From Synaphobranchus kaupii (Eukaryota; Chordata; Actinopteri; Anguilliformes; Synaphobranchidae), in contig CM056377.1 of the NCBI GenBank assembly GCA_029718625.1, forward strand, positions 105,908,585 to 105,972,584: DNA of 64,000 nt, given 5' to 3'. The notes beneath the pieces were generated by a model. It had not been told where the DNA came from. It ran no database searches and saw only the letters and a program-made list of their open reading frames with translations. Positions 35,656 to 47,544 of this stretch are shown here, piece after piece; positions within the stretch are counted from its first letter, which is position 1; each line of letters opens with the position of its first letter. Made by a program: the position numbers and the translations under genes.

Positions 35656-38135
35656 TGTCTTTTGCAGCTTTTGACCAAGCCAAACTTGTTATTAATATTC
35701 TATTCATACTGTTCATTTCTGCTCTATTTTTCAGTGTCTGTGAGATGAATATGAGAAAGTCACAGCAGAGGAAAAAATTGTGGTAGCTGATGTTCTTCAT
35801 GGTATTACTGCAAATATTAGGTTTGAGTGTAACATGAAAATGCTGTACCTTTGACATTAAATGTCATCACAAAAATATGGCATAATGTAGTTCATAATGT
35901 TCCTCCAATGCCAAAAGCCATGCTCTACTGAACTGAGAAATACTGCCACTGAGTTAAAAACCACTAAATATATTGCCTTAGATCCCCAACAGCATCAGGA
36001 TGTTGGAAGATAGAGAGCAGATTTTGTCAGTATAGGTCCTCCAAGAAGATATGATTGAAAGCAATTTCTGCAAATTAATTATTTAACTCGCTTATTAAAA
36101 TAGCTTCTTGTCATTAGTTTTCAAGAATTCTGCTGTGCATTCAGATGATGAATAAATGATCTACATCAAGCTATATACAGATTGTGGTTCAAATTGGGTC
36201 TATTTGGATAAGTTTTTAAAAACACGCACACACACATTCATGCATGCACACAGCATGTATAACAAATTTTTAAAAAGCCACAAAGACGGAATTGCAAATC
36301 TGTGTTTCATAACTTTTGTCCTCCTTGTCATAATCAGAAATCATTGAAGAAATATTTTTTTATGGTGAGGCCTCGCAGCTAAAAAGCAGCACCTTGTGCA
36401 TCTGTCATGTCACCTGATCAAACGTTGCCATCAAGGCAGTGCAGCTGCTTAGGCACGGTGGCACATGCATCACGGAGGTGAGGAGACAGCGGCTGATGAA
36501 AAGATAGAGTGCGGATCAGTCTCTTTGTCTCTGGGTGAGACAAGGCCTCTCCCCCATCCCCACAGATGACTTTAATGAGGTGATAAAGAGAATGAATGAG
36601 CCATGAAAATATGTTTCTAGGGCTGGTTCCCTCCCATTCTGATCCAGATTTGAGTGCCAGTATCTAAAGTATATGGCAAGACACACAATGCATTTTCATG
36701 TGTGATTTCAGGTGATGTCACTTTTGTACTGGGTGTTTCATGTTGTGCTTTGCATTTCCTTTGCTTTTTATTAGTCCAGCTAAATCATCTTGGCAAGATG
36801 ATTAAGTACTGCTTCTTTCAGTTTCCAGAAAAAGCCAAGACGATTTTAAAAGCACCACACTCACTTGACTCGTGAGTTATTTCTTTCCCTCTGATAACGA
36901 TTCTAATTTTCTAAGAGGGGAAAAGGCATTAGTTAGTGTAGGAACAATTCCATCAAGTTTATGGAAGGTCATCAAGTTTATATTATTAAATGGGGAAAGA
37001 AATCTGAGTATTAATGAATATGTTCTCCAGCCAAGTGAAGTAAGTAAGGTGCAATTCAAGTACATACAAATGGAAAAGTTCCTTCCCCTCTAGTTAAGAA
37101 TGAATGTGAAGAAACAAAGAGACCCTGTCAATTTGGCCATTCATGCGAGAAAATGTTCTTATTCTTGGCAATGCTTTCTCATGCAAAAGAATATAATCAA
37201 AACCCTTCAGCCTGAATGGAATTTGAATACATTCAGGGGAGATATTGCAAAGGTGCTCAAGGAATGCCAGACAGGAAAGAATATTTCACTGAATTGCACA
37301 GGGAGCAAGACTAAAGGGCCAATTCAGTGTGCCATTATGCGTTTAGTCACGGTAGTACCATAGGCAATTAAAGGCATAGAAAGTTATTCTTAAAAAATAA
37401 CAAGGAATTGCTCATCGACTTCTTAAAATAAGAACGGTGTTGGGGGCTAATTGATAAGAGCAAGAATGATTACTGCTATGGTACTAGGCTACAGTTGCAT
37501 TGCCATTTGAAGTAAATGAACAGGTAGGAAACAATGTTATAAATTATGTGCACACAACTGGGAAATGAAATTGCAAACTTGCATTTAATTTATTTTTAGT
37601 TTGTCAAGGATGTGTTTCCATATTAAATAAACTAACGGGGATCAATGTAAAATTATAAATTTGTCAAATCTGGCAACAAAGGGATTTCCACAAAATTTCT
37701 GTTGTGGTTAATCATGAACCTTTATTTTATTAAACTTTTTTTATGAAACTCATTTCAAATGGATAAACCAATTGTTCACACATCACAGATGTCTCCCAGA
37801 AAATATGCTGCTTCCAAGTGTGCTCCAGTGCAGCAGGCTTTATAATGTATTAAATTCTTAAACAAGCTCCTCGTTAACATAATATAACCTCTGCTATCCT
37901 CTGAAGTCTTAAAAAAACAAAAGAGAAACATCTAAAAACGCACGTTAAAAAGTTCAACGATGTTATTTTTGTAGGGGATATTCATAACAAAACTGGTCAC
38001 CTGCAGGAAAATTGAATCACCACCCACACAGCAAAGCTCATGAGTCTTATTCATTTCTTTGAACCTTACTCAGTGTCTGATTCAATAACATTGTTGCTTC
38101 CCATGTGTGTTTTTTTTGTGTGCATGTCTCGCTTT
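35656..38135. other. Gene-free, mostly unique stretch
   Basis: No transposon termini recognised. The block 36360-36660 is of higher complexity than its surroundings, with balanced base composition, and could be a conserved non-coding element; this is inference only. Confidence 0.4.
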
Positions 38136-38818
38136 GGCTGTGTCCGAATCAGCACTCTTCCACACTATAGGACGAGAAAGTCGTTGAGTAGGCGAAGATT
38201 TTTCAAATTGCAGTATACTTGAAACACCCGGATGACACACTTACATCCGGGGTTTCGCTGAGTACATTCGGGAGCACACTTTTCAAGAAGTACACAAACA
38301 TTTTGGTCACATAAATATGACGTGAAGCTTCGTTTTTTTAAAAATGAGGCGCAGCTTCGCTGACGTTTTCCTTCAAATACAACAAAAACAACACGACATG
38401 ACAGCGCAAGGGTGGGACACAGGGTTGCCAGATCTTGCCAGAGACTTTCCAGCCAAATGGCGACTCAAAACTAGCCAAAATATATTATTTTATTTTAATA
38501 TTTTAACCGAAACCAACGTATTTTAAATAGAAATCATATTTTTACTTTTTAAAATAAGTGCGTGCTTTGTAAATTTAAATTTTTACCTGTGAATGCACGT
38601 TGAAAGCGTCACAATTTAGCTGTTAAACCGCAGACATGGCAACACTGGTGGGACATTTTATGACCTACTTACGACACTTCCACAGTACAGTTGGAAAATA
38701 TTATGGCGGATATTTTTCATGGACTGCTAAACAGTGCACATTAAACAGTGCACTTCTGCCAGTGCACTGTATGCAGGAGACAGGGTGCAGTAGATAGGTC
38801 TCTGATTCAGACGCAACC
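38136..38818. mobile_element. Non-autonomous TIR element, 683 bp
   Basis: The left end GGCTGTGTCCGAATCAG pairs with the inverted right end GGTTGCGTCTGAATCAG. Such ends are common in teleost hAT-like MITEs. The interior has no transposase. No clear 8-bp target duplication was found. Confidence 0.65.
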
Positions 38819-39228
38819 TTTCTCTGTCTCAATCATCCTCATTTCAGCAGTCTGATTCCATTCGCCCTATGTGCCGTCAATCATCCTCCCCTCAGAAGCC
38901 TGCTACTATTCATCCACCCAGCTGTCAATCATCGTTCTCCTGTTGAACCACTGTGTTCTCTCCTCCAATCAGACTGTGACAGCTCATTTAAAACGTCATG
39001 TTGGTGAATGATCTTCACTGTTTTTTTCTCTCCTGTTTCTTTGCTGATTTGGGTTTTTGTGAGAGAGGTTTGTGTGACTCAGTTTGCATTTTCTTTTCTT
39101 TAATTATTTCATTCTTATAATCATCCCCCTTCATGTCCATTTGAAGGGCAATATCATGAACCACAATGATAATTGTAAAAAATTCTGAAAGCATGTATTT
39201 CATGCAAAATATACCTACTTTTCTCCAC
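38819..39228. other. Gene-free stretch
   Basis: TCAATCATCCTC-type words recur (38828 and 38878) and TCAATCATCG follows at 38926, hinting at short diverged repeats. Nothing else recognised. Confidence 0.4.
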
Positions 39229-40654
39229 TAAACTTTTAACCTTTCCTGTTCTCCCTACTGGTCCCGCATGCTCCAAACCGCATGTCATACAGCTGCAGGA
39301 ACAGAGCAGTGCTGGTGTGCCAATTGTCAACATACACCTGGTACCCTGTTCCAAGGTATGGATTCAGGAGGTTGATGACAGCATCATGCCCCAGGGCCTT
39401 TCCAGTTGGTGACTTCTGTATCCCTGTGTAAACATTGAAGTCACACGTCTAGCCATTGGAGGCATCGGACAGAACAAACAGTTTGAAGCCCCACTTTGTA
39501 GGTTTAGCCTTCATGTACTGTTTAAATCCAATCCGAGCCTTAAGCCCTATTCGGACGGGATAAGTTTTACTGGGGGAGGTGGGGTAATGTAATAATTACC
39601 GGAGGAATCTGCCATGTCTTTAACGTTTACGGACTGCATGCTCCCTCGCCAGTAAACATTCCGGCGTCTTTTACCTCCTGTTAAATGCCTGGTAAAATTA
39701 ACCCCAGGTTAAAGCAATCCCGTGCAAATTGACATGTCGGTAAATATTCTGTTATTTCCTGTGAGAAATTAGTTTTCCCCCGGTCTTTTCTCCTGGTTTG
39801 TCACGTAAGCACACGAGGATGCCTTTGGTTGTGCTCTCTTCGGTCCAATGCAAACCATTGGCCGACCTCTAAATTAACTGTAACTGTAACGTTACAAAAA
39901 AAACAAAAACAAAAGTAGGCTACAGTGGTGCAATGCTTGTGGCAGCTTTAAGCTATTGTAGCCTAGCTATAGCCTTACATACATGTTCTAGCCTCACAGT
40001 TTTCTATTTTTCTCAAGCTAACTTTAATAAAGAGATGTAATGCAGGATTCCTCACGCTTTTTGTGGACAGTTTGTCTCCACATAGTTATTTTTTTTGGCG
40101 CCTGCTTTTCAATTGCTCCTTGCCAGCGGTTTTCTACCAGAAGAAATCAGTTTGCAGTGAAGATAGGATGTGTAACATTGTATGACGCGTGGGGAACATT
40201 TTCGGTGTGACAACAACATGGAGTAGACACGCCCATCTCTGCAATTCTAGACGCTGATTACGGAGATACTTTATCCCGTCCGAATTGGGCATTAGTGGCT
40301 ACCATCCGCTCATCAATAGACAGTTGGTGTCGCGGCTGGTAAAATGCCCTGCAAGCAGCCACTACGGCATCAATGAGTGGATGCAACCGGAAAAGGCAGT
40401 CGTATCCAACTATGCCACACTCTGAAAGTCAACTGGAATAGCTCCAAGGGTGAGCACTCCTTTGTAAAGTCCAGCTGAGCCCCAGGTGTCCTGGCTGGAG
40501 CGAACGGGTAGACTGATGGCTGCTTTTCCTGCTCACTGCCATCCATCCACCCCTCCCCTTGCACAAGTGGGCTCGTGCCCCCTCTGAGTGGAGGAGGTGC
40601 AGAGGGTGAGCTGGATGACGAGCTGGAGGGGCACCTGTTTGCTTCTCTCTGCAC
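39229..40654 (-). pseudogene. piggyBac-type transposase pseudogene split by a MITE
   Basis: piggyBac transposases move DNA at TTAA sites and have three catalytic Asp residues. Three pieces remain on the minus strand. The N-terminal piece (about 40370-40654) contains FAPARTPGAQLDFTKE and CSPLELFQL. After an internal deletion and a change of frame, 40295-40415 reads RLHPLIDAV, FYQPRHQLSIDERMVATK; its Asp in SIDE fits the first catalytic position. A MITE (39543-40291) interrupts here. The third piece (39229-39539) reads GFKQYMKAKPTKWGFKLFVL, an in-frame TAG, then DFNVYTG, LLNPYLGTGYQVYVDNWHTS (second catalytic Asp) and FGACGT. The rest of the C-terminus, with the third Asp and the Cys-rich domain, is absent. 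It could derive from a transposon or a domesticated PGBD-like gene; no TTAA-bounded ends were found. Confidence 0.92.
39543..40291. mobile_element. 749-bp MITE inserted in the piggyBac pseudogene
   Basis: The ends are GCCCTATTCGGACGGGATAA on the left and GCCCAATTCGGACGGGATAA inverted on the right. TTA flanks both sides (39540-39542 and 40292-40294). Removing the element with one TTA brings the two piggyBac pieces together in one reading frame, so the insertion boundaries are well supported. A 3-bp TWA-type duplication fits PIF/Harbinger. No transposase lies inside. Confidence 0.9.
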
Positions 40655-41811
40655 CCTGGCCCCCTTCCTCGCCGTGCTGCCTCCGCAACATTAGAGAACT
40701 GTGACCTCTGACCAGCCCCCCTGCCTGTGTGGCCTCTTCAGAGAAAGAGCTGCAGGACAGGGCTGGCATGGAGGAGGTCCCTGGCTCACTGATGGCAGGG
40801 GAGAGGGTGACCCAGAATGAATGGGAGAGGAGCTAACAAGCACGGCATTGCTGAGAAAAAAATTTGAGATTATTTAACCGTTTATGCAAAAGCCATTTAC
40901 ACCACACATGCCCTCAGGAGAGCCATCAGCATCATGACAAACCACACCAACCCTGACCATGGAAGCAAATACACGACTGAACTGTCCACCATGCTGATAT
41001 ACGCCTTCACCATTCCTCCGCCTTATCCAACAACAATCAGCAACAACAATAATCAATAACAATGTCATGTTATGTCATGCATAATTTGCTTATTTGTTTA
41101 CCTGCACAGCCTTCTGTACTGCATGCAGAACAAGTTACTCATGTGGAACAATAACTCTACTAAAAAAACATTTCCACACATCATTTCATACAAAAGAAAA
41201 TCGATCTAGAGGCGAAAATCACTCATCACAGACACAAATAGATAGCTAGCTGCTATGAGATTGTGCTGTCACAATTTTACTGGCTAGCATACACTGTCCG
41301 GTAGCTATATTAATTTTGTTCAGAGGGATTTGTTTTATACATAACTATATAAGGCTAGCTAGCTCAAACCACAGGGATTCACATATTGCTGCGAAATTGT
41401 ATGTTTCCTTAGTTGCAGTTACACCAAGTAACTTACTTTCAGTCAAAACAGACAATTTGCCTGTTTACTTCACAAATTATTTTATCATACTGTTGCAATG
41501 TGAAATTTGTATTATTCATTAGATGAAAAACAATAAAATCCAGTTGATGATGATATTACAAAACTGCATGCCATGGCGTATATTCACACTGGCATACTGA
41601 ATTAATCTGGAAAGTTATACCACACAGCCAGAGATGTTTAGGGGGGCTAGGTCTCTACTAGAGGGGTCTGAGGGCATGGACGCCCAGGAGAAAGTTTTCA
41701 AAAAAGCAGCCACAAAATGGTTGTTCCCCATGAGTTTTGAGAGCAGCAATAGGCCTAAATTCAATAAATAATTGGCCATTGTTGTTGCAAATAATATTTC
41801 TTTAAACCCTT
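40655..41811. other. Gene-free stretch
   Basis: The first 200 bp may still hold the 5' part of the piggyBac pseudogene, as GC-rich Ser/Glu-coding sequence on the minus strand. Otherwise nothing recognised. Confidence 0.4.
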
Positions 41812-42340
41812 GGCGCAGATGGCAAATTTGGTCTATTTAGGGGGTGCTCTGTTTAAGGCTTTATAACTCCAGGTGTGAGTATCACATAAATGGCTTAAAT
41901 GAAACAAGACAGGTGTACCATTTACCATACAAACTTAGATTTGTTCATTTTCATAATTTAAGTCAAAATGTTTTTCTTTAGTTTGCAACAAAATACTGAG
42001 AGCTACTTAAGTGAAATCGGTAATAAATATATATATACATTTCCTGGATCATAAACTCCATGTCCACAAGTTTTGCTAAATCTGAGGATGATATGCAGAA
42101 CATACAGTGCATGTCTATTGTGCAAATGTATAGGCAGTGTACCCTGTTGTCCATTAGTGTCTCCAAATCTATCCAAATGGCTAAATTGTGCACTGCTCTA
42201 AATAAAAACAATTATGCTATATTTAACTACAAATCAACAGTTTTGGCTCATAAAATTCACTTTTGCATAATTTTCAAGTGGGAATTACTATATTTTCATC
42301 AGTATAGGGGGGTAGATATGTGTGGGTCCAAAACTCCTAT
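41812..42340 (+). repeat. Unclassified interspersed repeat
   Basis: Its first about 70 bp (GCAGATGGCAAATTTGG, CTATTTAGGGGGTG, AAGGCTTTATAACTCCAG) recur at 63848-63916, where a GGGCCC-end element interrupts the sequence. The right limit is uncertain. Confidence 0.55.
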
Positions 42341-43246
42341 GAAAAACATCATAAAATGAATAAAATTAGTTTTGTCCATTATAAAGCATATACATTTGCT
42401 CCTTCTGATGGCTTAAGATAAAAAACATTGATATCACAGTGTTACATACACCTAAATATGTTGCCTAATCATTCACTCTTCTACATCAATAAAACATCAC
42501 TTTTCCCTGTACAAGTATATACGCCATAGACTATGTTATGTACGATAACATGAACATAAAATAGTATTCCACCATCTGCAAAATGCTGCCAAATCTTCAA
42601 TGAACATCGGTAGCCTACATCAAAAATAAATTTAACGATTGCACTACAGTATGTGAAATGCACTCAAAATGCGAAAATAACAATAGGGCTATCAAACATA
42701 TTGGAAAGACAGTTCTCAAGTGGAAACACAAATGTACATATGTAGCCAGCCAGACCAACTGCATTTTAGACGCAAAAATACTTACATAACGGGAAAGGGA
42801 AACTCCCCTCCCTCATGCGTTTTCTATAGAGCTTGCGTTATACCAGAACGTTAAAACGAAAACTGCCGTTACGCTGGGCTGTAGTAAATTGTTCAAAGCA
42901 CCCAAAAAGACATGGCATATACCGTTGCTAAGGTTATAATGTACTCTATTGGATAAAAAAGCTGAGAATTAAACCAGAATGAAGTGTAATGAATGAGACA
43001 GGCTTACAGGGCATGAGTCGACGTTTCAGATAGTGTAATAGCGGTATAAAGTGTTGTATATTTCTCAAACCGATTGTACCAGACAATAAATGACCACTGA
43101 ATTTTGAAAGGAACATCTCGATATGTAAAACCAATAACAGGCAAGCATCACAAATTCCATTTTGGCATTTTAGTCAAACAACTAATAGGCTCTCATATAA
43201 CTCATATAAACCTAAAACTGATGTGTGTGTGTGTGTGTATATATAT
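42341..43246. other. Gene-free stretch
   Basis: No gene or paired termini. A TG run at about 43220-43239 leads into the Tc1-like element. Confidence 0.45.
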
Positions 43247-43247
43247 A

Positions 43248-45304
43248 CACACCGATCAGCCACAACATTAAAACCACTGACAGTTGAAGTGAATAACATT
43301 GATTATCTCATTGTTATTTTGGTTCTGTACTCTAGCACTTTGAGTTTGAAAGGATACAATACCAATGAGGTTGAAGTGCAGACTATCTGTCATGGTTTTA
43401 ACCCTGTTTACCTATGCGGTCGTTTTCCTCGGTGGCCACGCGAGGGCGCTGCCCTTTTGGTAGATGCTTGCTCCGACCTGCTGGGTTTGCGTACCTTCTG
43501 TTAGCATTTACACCTGGGCGTGGTCACAGCTATTTAAGCCTTCTGTTTCATTCTATCGGGGCTTCTATATTTGATTGTTTGTACTGTGGTGTATTGTGCT
43601 GTATTGTGTGTGGTATTATTCAGCCCTTTGTATGTAAGTCAGTATTATTTTCGGTCTAGGTTTTTGAGGAGACCGTTTTGCTCCGTTGTGGTTCGTTGGA
43701 GTTATGCGAGACTCGCCTATGTGGAAGTAGCTATTTGGACTCGTCCCCCCTGGCGTATCTGCCTATGTGGATGTAGTTATTCGGACTCTTCCCCCCTGGC
43801 TCTTTTCGGTCCTCGCTTCCTGGTTTCTCCTTTTTAGTCCGTTTGCCTAGTTTTTGCCTTTCTGTGTCTCTTGCTCCTCTCCCTGTCTGCTTTCTTCCGT
43901 GGAAGCGAGAGGAGTATTTGTTTGTTTGCAGGTATCTGTGTAGTAGGTTCTTGCTCAGAGACAGGGCATTTTTATCTTACTGACTTTAGGGTTTTATTTA
44001 TTTGGTGTGTCTATTTGTACCATTTGGGCTACTCGCCTATTTTATCGCCTCATTTCTGAGGCAGGGCTTATTTCTTGCTGGCTTTTTAGTTACTCATCTC
44101 GTTAGCCAGTTAGTAGCTTCGGTACGTTTGTTCCCTGTTTTTTTCTCCTTCTCGTAGACTGCGTTCCCCTTTGTTGTGAGTCAGGGTTATTCAAATTATA
44201 TTGAGGCAGTGCTTGCTATTAAGTTTGCGTAGGTCTTTTGTTGCAGCTGTCCTGTTCGCCCTTTCTACCTGCGAGACGATTTTGTTGGGAACTTTTGTTC
44301 TGCTTCGTTCTCCGGGTGTGTGTCTCCTTATGTGGAGCTTGGGCGATGTTGTGGACGTGTTTATGTGTGACTGCGTGTTTCTTAAAATAGCCTCGGAACG
44401 TTAGCTCTCTGTTCCATTTCGCCTCGTTACATATTTCTTTACTGAGAGGCTAGGGCTTTTGTTTTCAAGTAAGCTTGCGTTAGTCATTATGGATAGTAAA
44501 GTTATGGGACGACGGTGCTCCATCGGCTCGCCTGTAAAATGTTTCTTCCCCCTGGGAGATCGGGTGTTTACCCCCTTTATTTTTCCGCATTGACTGCTAG
44601 CCTATGAAACTAGCCTTGGAACATTGGATCTGTTCCTTTCGCCTCCTCAGTTTCTATCGTATTATTTTGCAGTGTTTATTGACTGTTTTATGTTTGTCTT
44701 TACGCGACTCGCCCGTTCTTATGTGTCGTTTCCAAGACAGGGCGCGTATTATTTCTGATTGTTCAGAATCCTATCCTTGCGCTCTATTTGGCGTGTGACA
44801 GTCAGCCTGTTAGTAGCGTCTGTAGTGGTGTTCGTTGTTCGTTGTCTTGTCTCCTCCCTTATCTGCGGGGTATCCCGCCTTAGTGGCCTTAGGGCTTTAG
44901 GATTCCCCTTGCTGCGTTTGGCTCCTCCCACCTCACACGTCACGCCCCATTACACTATCAGCCTTAATTTGAGGGTATATTTATCCATATTGGTTGAACC
45001 GTTTAGAAATTATAGAACCTTTTGTACATAGTCCCCCACATTTTTGGGCATCAAAAATATTGGACAGTTTAATATAATGTAGAATAAAGTAATCATTTTT
45101 AATATTTGGTCTCATATCCTTTGCATGCCATGACTTCCTGATGTCTGTGACCCAACAACATCAAAAGACTCTTGATCTTATTTTCTGGTACTCTTACAAG
45201 CGATACTATAACGTCTCTGCATTTTAATGGATCTCAACGAGATAATCAATGTTATTCACTTCACCTGTCAGTGGTTTTAATGTTGTGGCTGATCGGTGTG
45301 TGTG
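43248..45304. mobile_element. Composite Tc1-like element
   Basis: About 60-bp inverted repeats start CACACCGATCAGCCACAACA on both sides and continue to ATTGATTATCTC. A TA precedes the left end; on the right a short TG run lies before the next TA. The interior is a mosaic: TGTACTCTAGCACTTTGAG and TAATTTGAGGGTAT belong to the family whose terminus is seen at 60117, while 45100-45240 belongs to the module of 49367-50534. No intact transposase remains. A solo LTR splits it. Confidence 0.85.
43388..44954 (+). mobile_element. Solo LTR nested in the Tc1-like element, 1567 bp
   Basis: The sequence starts TGTCATGG and ends CCCCATTACA, and CTATC is repeated on both sides (43383-43387 and 44955-44959), a 5-bp target duplication. 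A TATA-like TATTTAAG lies near 43530. The paralogous sequence at 60160-60250 shows the uninterrupted site. No retroviral or gag-pol coding is present. Many Ser/Leu/Cys-rich open frames inside are composition effects. Confidence 0.88.
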
Positions 45305-45324
45305 TAAATATATATATATATATA

Positions 45325-46228
45325 AACTCCTCAAAAAAGTTTGGAAATTTGTGTTTGGTCGATGATATCTCCGTTGTCACTGTATTATTAGCATTGTATC
45401 TTATATCATAGGAAAGACTGTCCATTTCCCTTTACAATGATGTCCCATTTGTAAGGATCATGCATTTGTGGGTTGAGCAGCACAGCTAATTATGTGGGTG
45501 GGGTCCCAAGTGAAATGTGCCAAATTTCCCTGCCAATGTAAAACAGTGTATTCTCCTGTTGGTATTGACTCTATTGTTTTGAGTTGTTCGGGGGATTGGA
45601 TGGTTGAACTCTGTAAAAAGGAACAAAGAAGACATATTGGTAATTTTACGCTTTATTCATTGAAAAAACTGTCAGGAGCCTCAGTAGCGGGTGGAAAAAC
45701 CATACGCAGCCAGAACAGCCTGGCACCTCCTCCTCATGCTGGTCATGCGTTGCTGTGGGATGGCATTCCATTCCTCAACCAGGATTCGGTGCAGGTCAGC
45801 CAACGTGGTTGCATTGGTCACTCTAGCACGTACAGCACGCCCAAGCTGATCCCACAAGTGTTGGGATGATGTCTGGGCTGTTGGCAGGCCATTCCATTCT
45901 CTCTACTCCCATGGGTTAACATCCAGTCTCACAAACAGTGCCATTCAAAACACATCCAATCCCCCAAACAACTCAAAACAGAGTCAATACCAACAGGAGA
46001 ATACACTGTTTTACATTGGCAGGGAAATGTGGCACATTTCACTTGGGACCCCACCCACATAATCAGCTGTGCTGCTCATCCCACAAATGCATGATCCTTA
46101 CAAATGGGTCATCATTGTAAAGGGAAATGAACAGGCTTTCCAATGCTCTAAGATACAATGCTAATAATATAGTGACAACAGAGATATGATCGATCAAACA
46201 CAAATTTCAAAACTTTTTTTGAGGAGTT
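45325..46228. mobile_element. Tc1-like element with long terminal inverted repeats, 904 bp
   Basis: The left end AACTCCTCAAAAAAGTTTGG and inverted right end AACTCCTCAAAAAAAGTTTT are flanked by TA in (TA)n runs. Inverted similarity extends over about 280 bp per side, through the AATGTGCCAAATTTCCCTG and TTGGTATTGACTC blocks. The middle keeps a transposase fragment. It lies about 20 bp from the preceding composite element, across the same (TA)n run. Confidence 0.9.
45690..45868 (-). pseudogene. Tc1-like transposase C-terminal fragment
   Basis: Read on the minus strand the piece gives LWDQLGRAVRARVTNATTLA, then EEWNAIPQQRM and [14 protein letters not shown]. This matches the C-terminal end of Tc1-like transposases and is similar in kind to the last 60 residues of the transposase at 24327-25355. 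The catalytic region and N-terminal DNA-binding domain have been deleted. Confidence 0.88.
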
Positions 46229-46230
46229 TA

Positions 46231-46857
46231 TATATATACTGTATGTACACAGGATAAACGCATGATTTAACTTGATACAAACAAAGTTGTTTTACACAGT
46301 AGACTCTGTCAACAGTAGACTCTGGCTGGTCAACAATGACTCCAAGTAGTGGAATGTGTACAATTGATGAATAGCCAACCAGGAGCATGACCGTAAAGTA
46401 GTTTGAACTTACTTGGCTACTTATTTTTTCTACAGTCTCTGGTATGCATCCAGCTGGGAATAGCTCTTGAGAGCAGACCTATGGAGCATGTTTTTAACCC
46501 TGTGGAATGAGTGGACAACTTACACAAACGTTACTGACATTCCATTAAGTAGCTTATGTTGTTACCGAACCTACCTAGCTCAAGTACCAGTAGTGGTTGT
46601 TACAGCAGGATTAGAAGGTATGGAACAGTCTGCATATTGACATCTAAAATGGATCTTGGCATGTTCATGTGCACAAACAAGACAGGGCATCTTAATTTGT
46701 ATGAACCTTTTATCAGTCAGAGCATTTACAGCAGGACAAATACAATATTAGATTTAAATATCATCAAGTTCAGTTTTTTTTCTTTTGAAAGAAACAATGA
46801 CTGTGAAAATTCAGAAAATCAGAAGAGGACAAAATTAATGTGGTTTAAATTAATGTT
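46231..46857. other. Gene-free stretch
   Basis: Nothing recognised. Confidence 0.5.
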
Positions 46858-46862
46858 GATGG

Positions 46863-47313
46863 TGTGAGGGGGAGTGTAATACAGTAGTAAAACAAAGCAA
46901 AACTCGATAGAATGAGTAAAGGAAAAGAATAGAAAGGAAAACCTGTTATCCAGAGCTCTTGTGGCGAAAGAGCTGAACACAAAAGATAACAGGTAACAAG
47001 AATAAATGATAAAGAAAAAGATTGGAAATAAAAGAGAAAACCAGTCTAATCCTAATTCTCTAACCAGACCTGCTGTGTTTCTGATTCGTACGAACCAGAA
47101 ATGCAGCGACCTATACCTTACCAACTTTGTTGTCAACATTTGGTCCTGAAGTCCTGAGCTATTTATAACTGGCAATAAACCCGAAACAGGTGCAAGGAAT
47201 AATTGCCGGGCGATATAAAAACACCGGGACGGAGGTGGCAAAAATTTGATAGAGCGTCCTGACAACGCCAAAGGGAAAGAACGACCGTAGAAATAACCGG
47301 GGGCTATTTGACA
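46863..47313 (-). mobile_element. Solo LTR, family A, shorter copy, minus strand
   Basis: GATGG is repeated on both sides (46858-46862 and 47314-47318), a 5-bp target duplication. On the minus strand the ends are TGTCAAATAG and CCCCCTCACA. Shared blocks with the LTR at 22459-23177 include GAGCTGAACA, TATTTATAAC, AATAATTGCCGGGCGA and GAACGACCG. A TATA-like TTATAAATAG is conserved on the minus strand. The copy is 451 bp against 719 bp, so the family has internal indels. Confidence 0.85.
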
Positions 47314-47390
47314 GATGGTAGCCAGTAAAACAAGGGAATTGCAAATTTGTTAATCACGGCATTATTTGCATTCTGATTTTATATTCTGGA

Positions 47391-47544
47391 CAGAGGTGGA
47401 ATCCAGAAAGTAAAATTCCTCCCATGTATTTTGCTCCAATCACCTGGATTTGCTGAAATTTGTGAAATCAGCTAGCTGAGTTCATGGGTGGAAGAAACAC
47501 ATTGCAGAACTTTTACTTTCTAACCCCTGGACTTTCCACCTCTG
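47391..47544. mobile_element. hAT-like MITE, 154 bp
   Basis: The left end CAGAGGTGGAATCCAGAAAG pairs with the inverted right end CAGAGGTGGAAAGTCCAGGG, and both continue to AGAAAGTAAAA. Flanking octamers ATTCTGGA and ATTGTGGT agree at 6 of 8 positions. Such CAGAGGTGGAA ends are familiar from teleost hAT-like MITEs. Confidence 0.75.

Noticed and set aside
43414..45031. Several Cys/Leu/Ser-rich open frames
   Set aside because: They lie in a solo LTR and reflect its T-rich composition.
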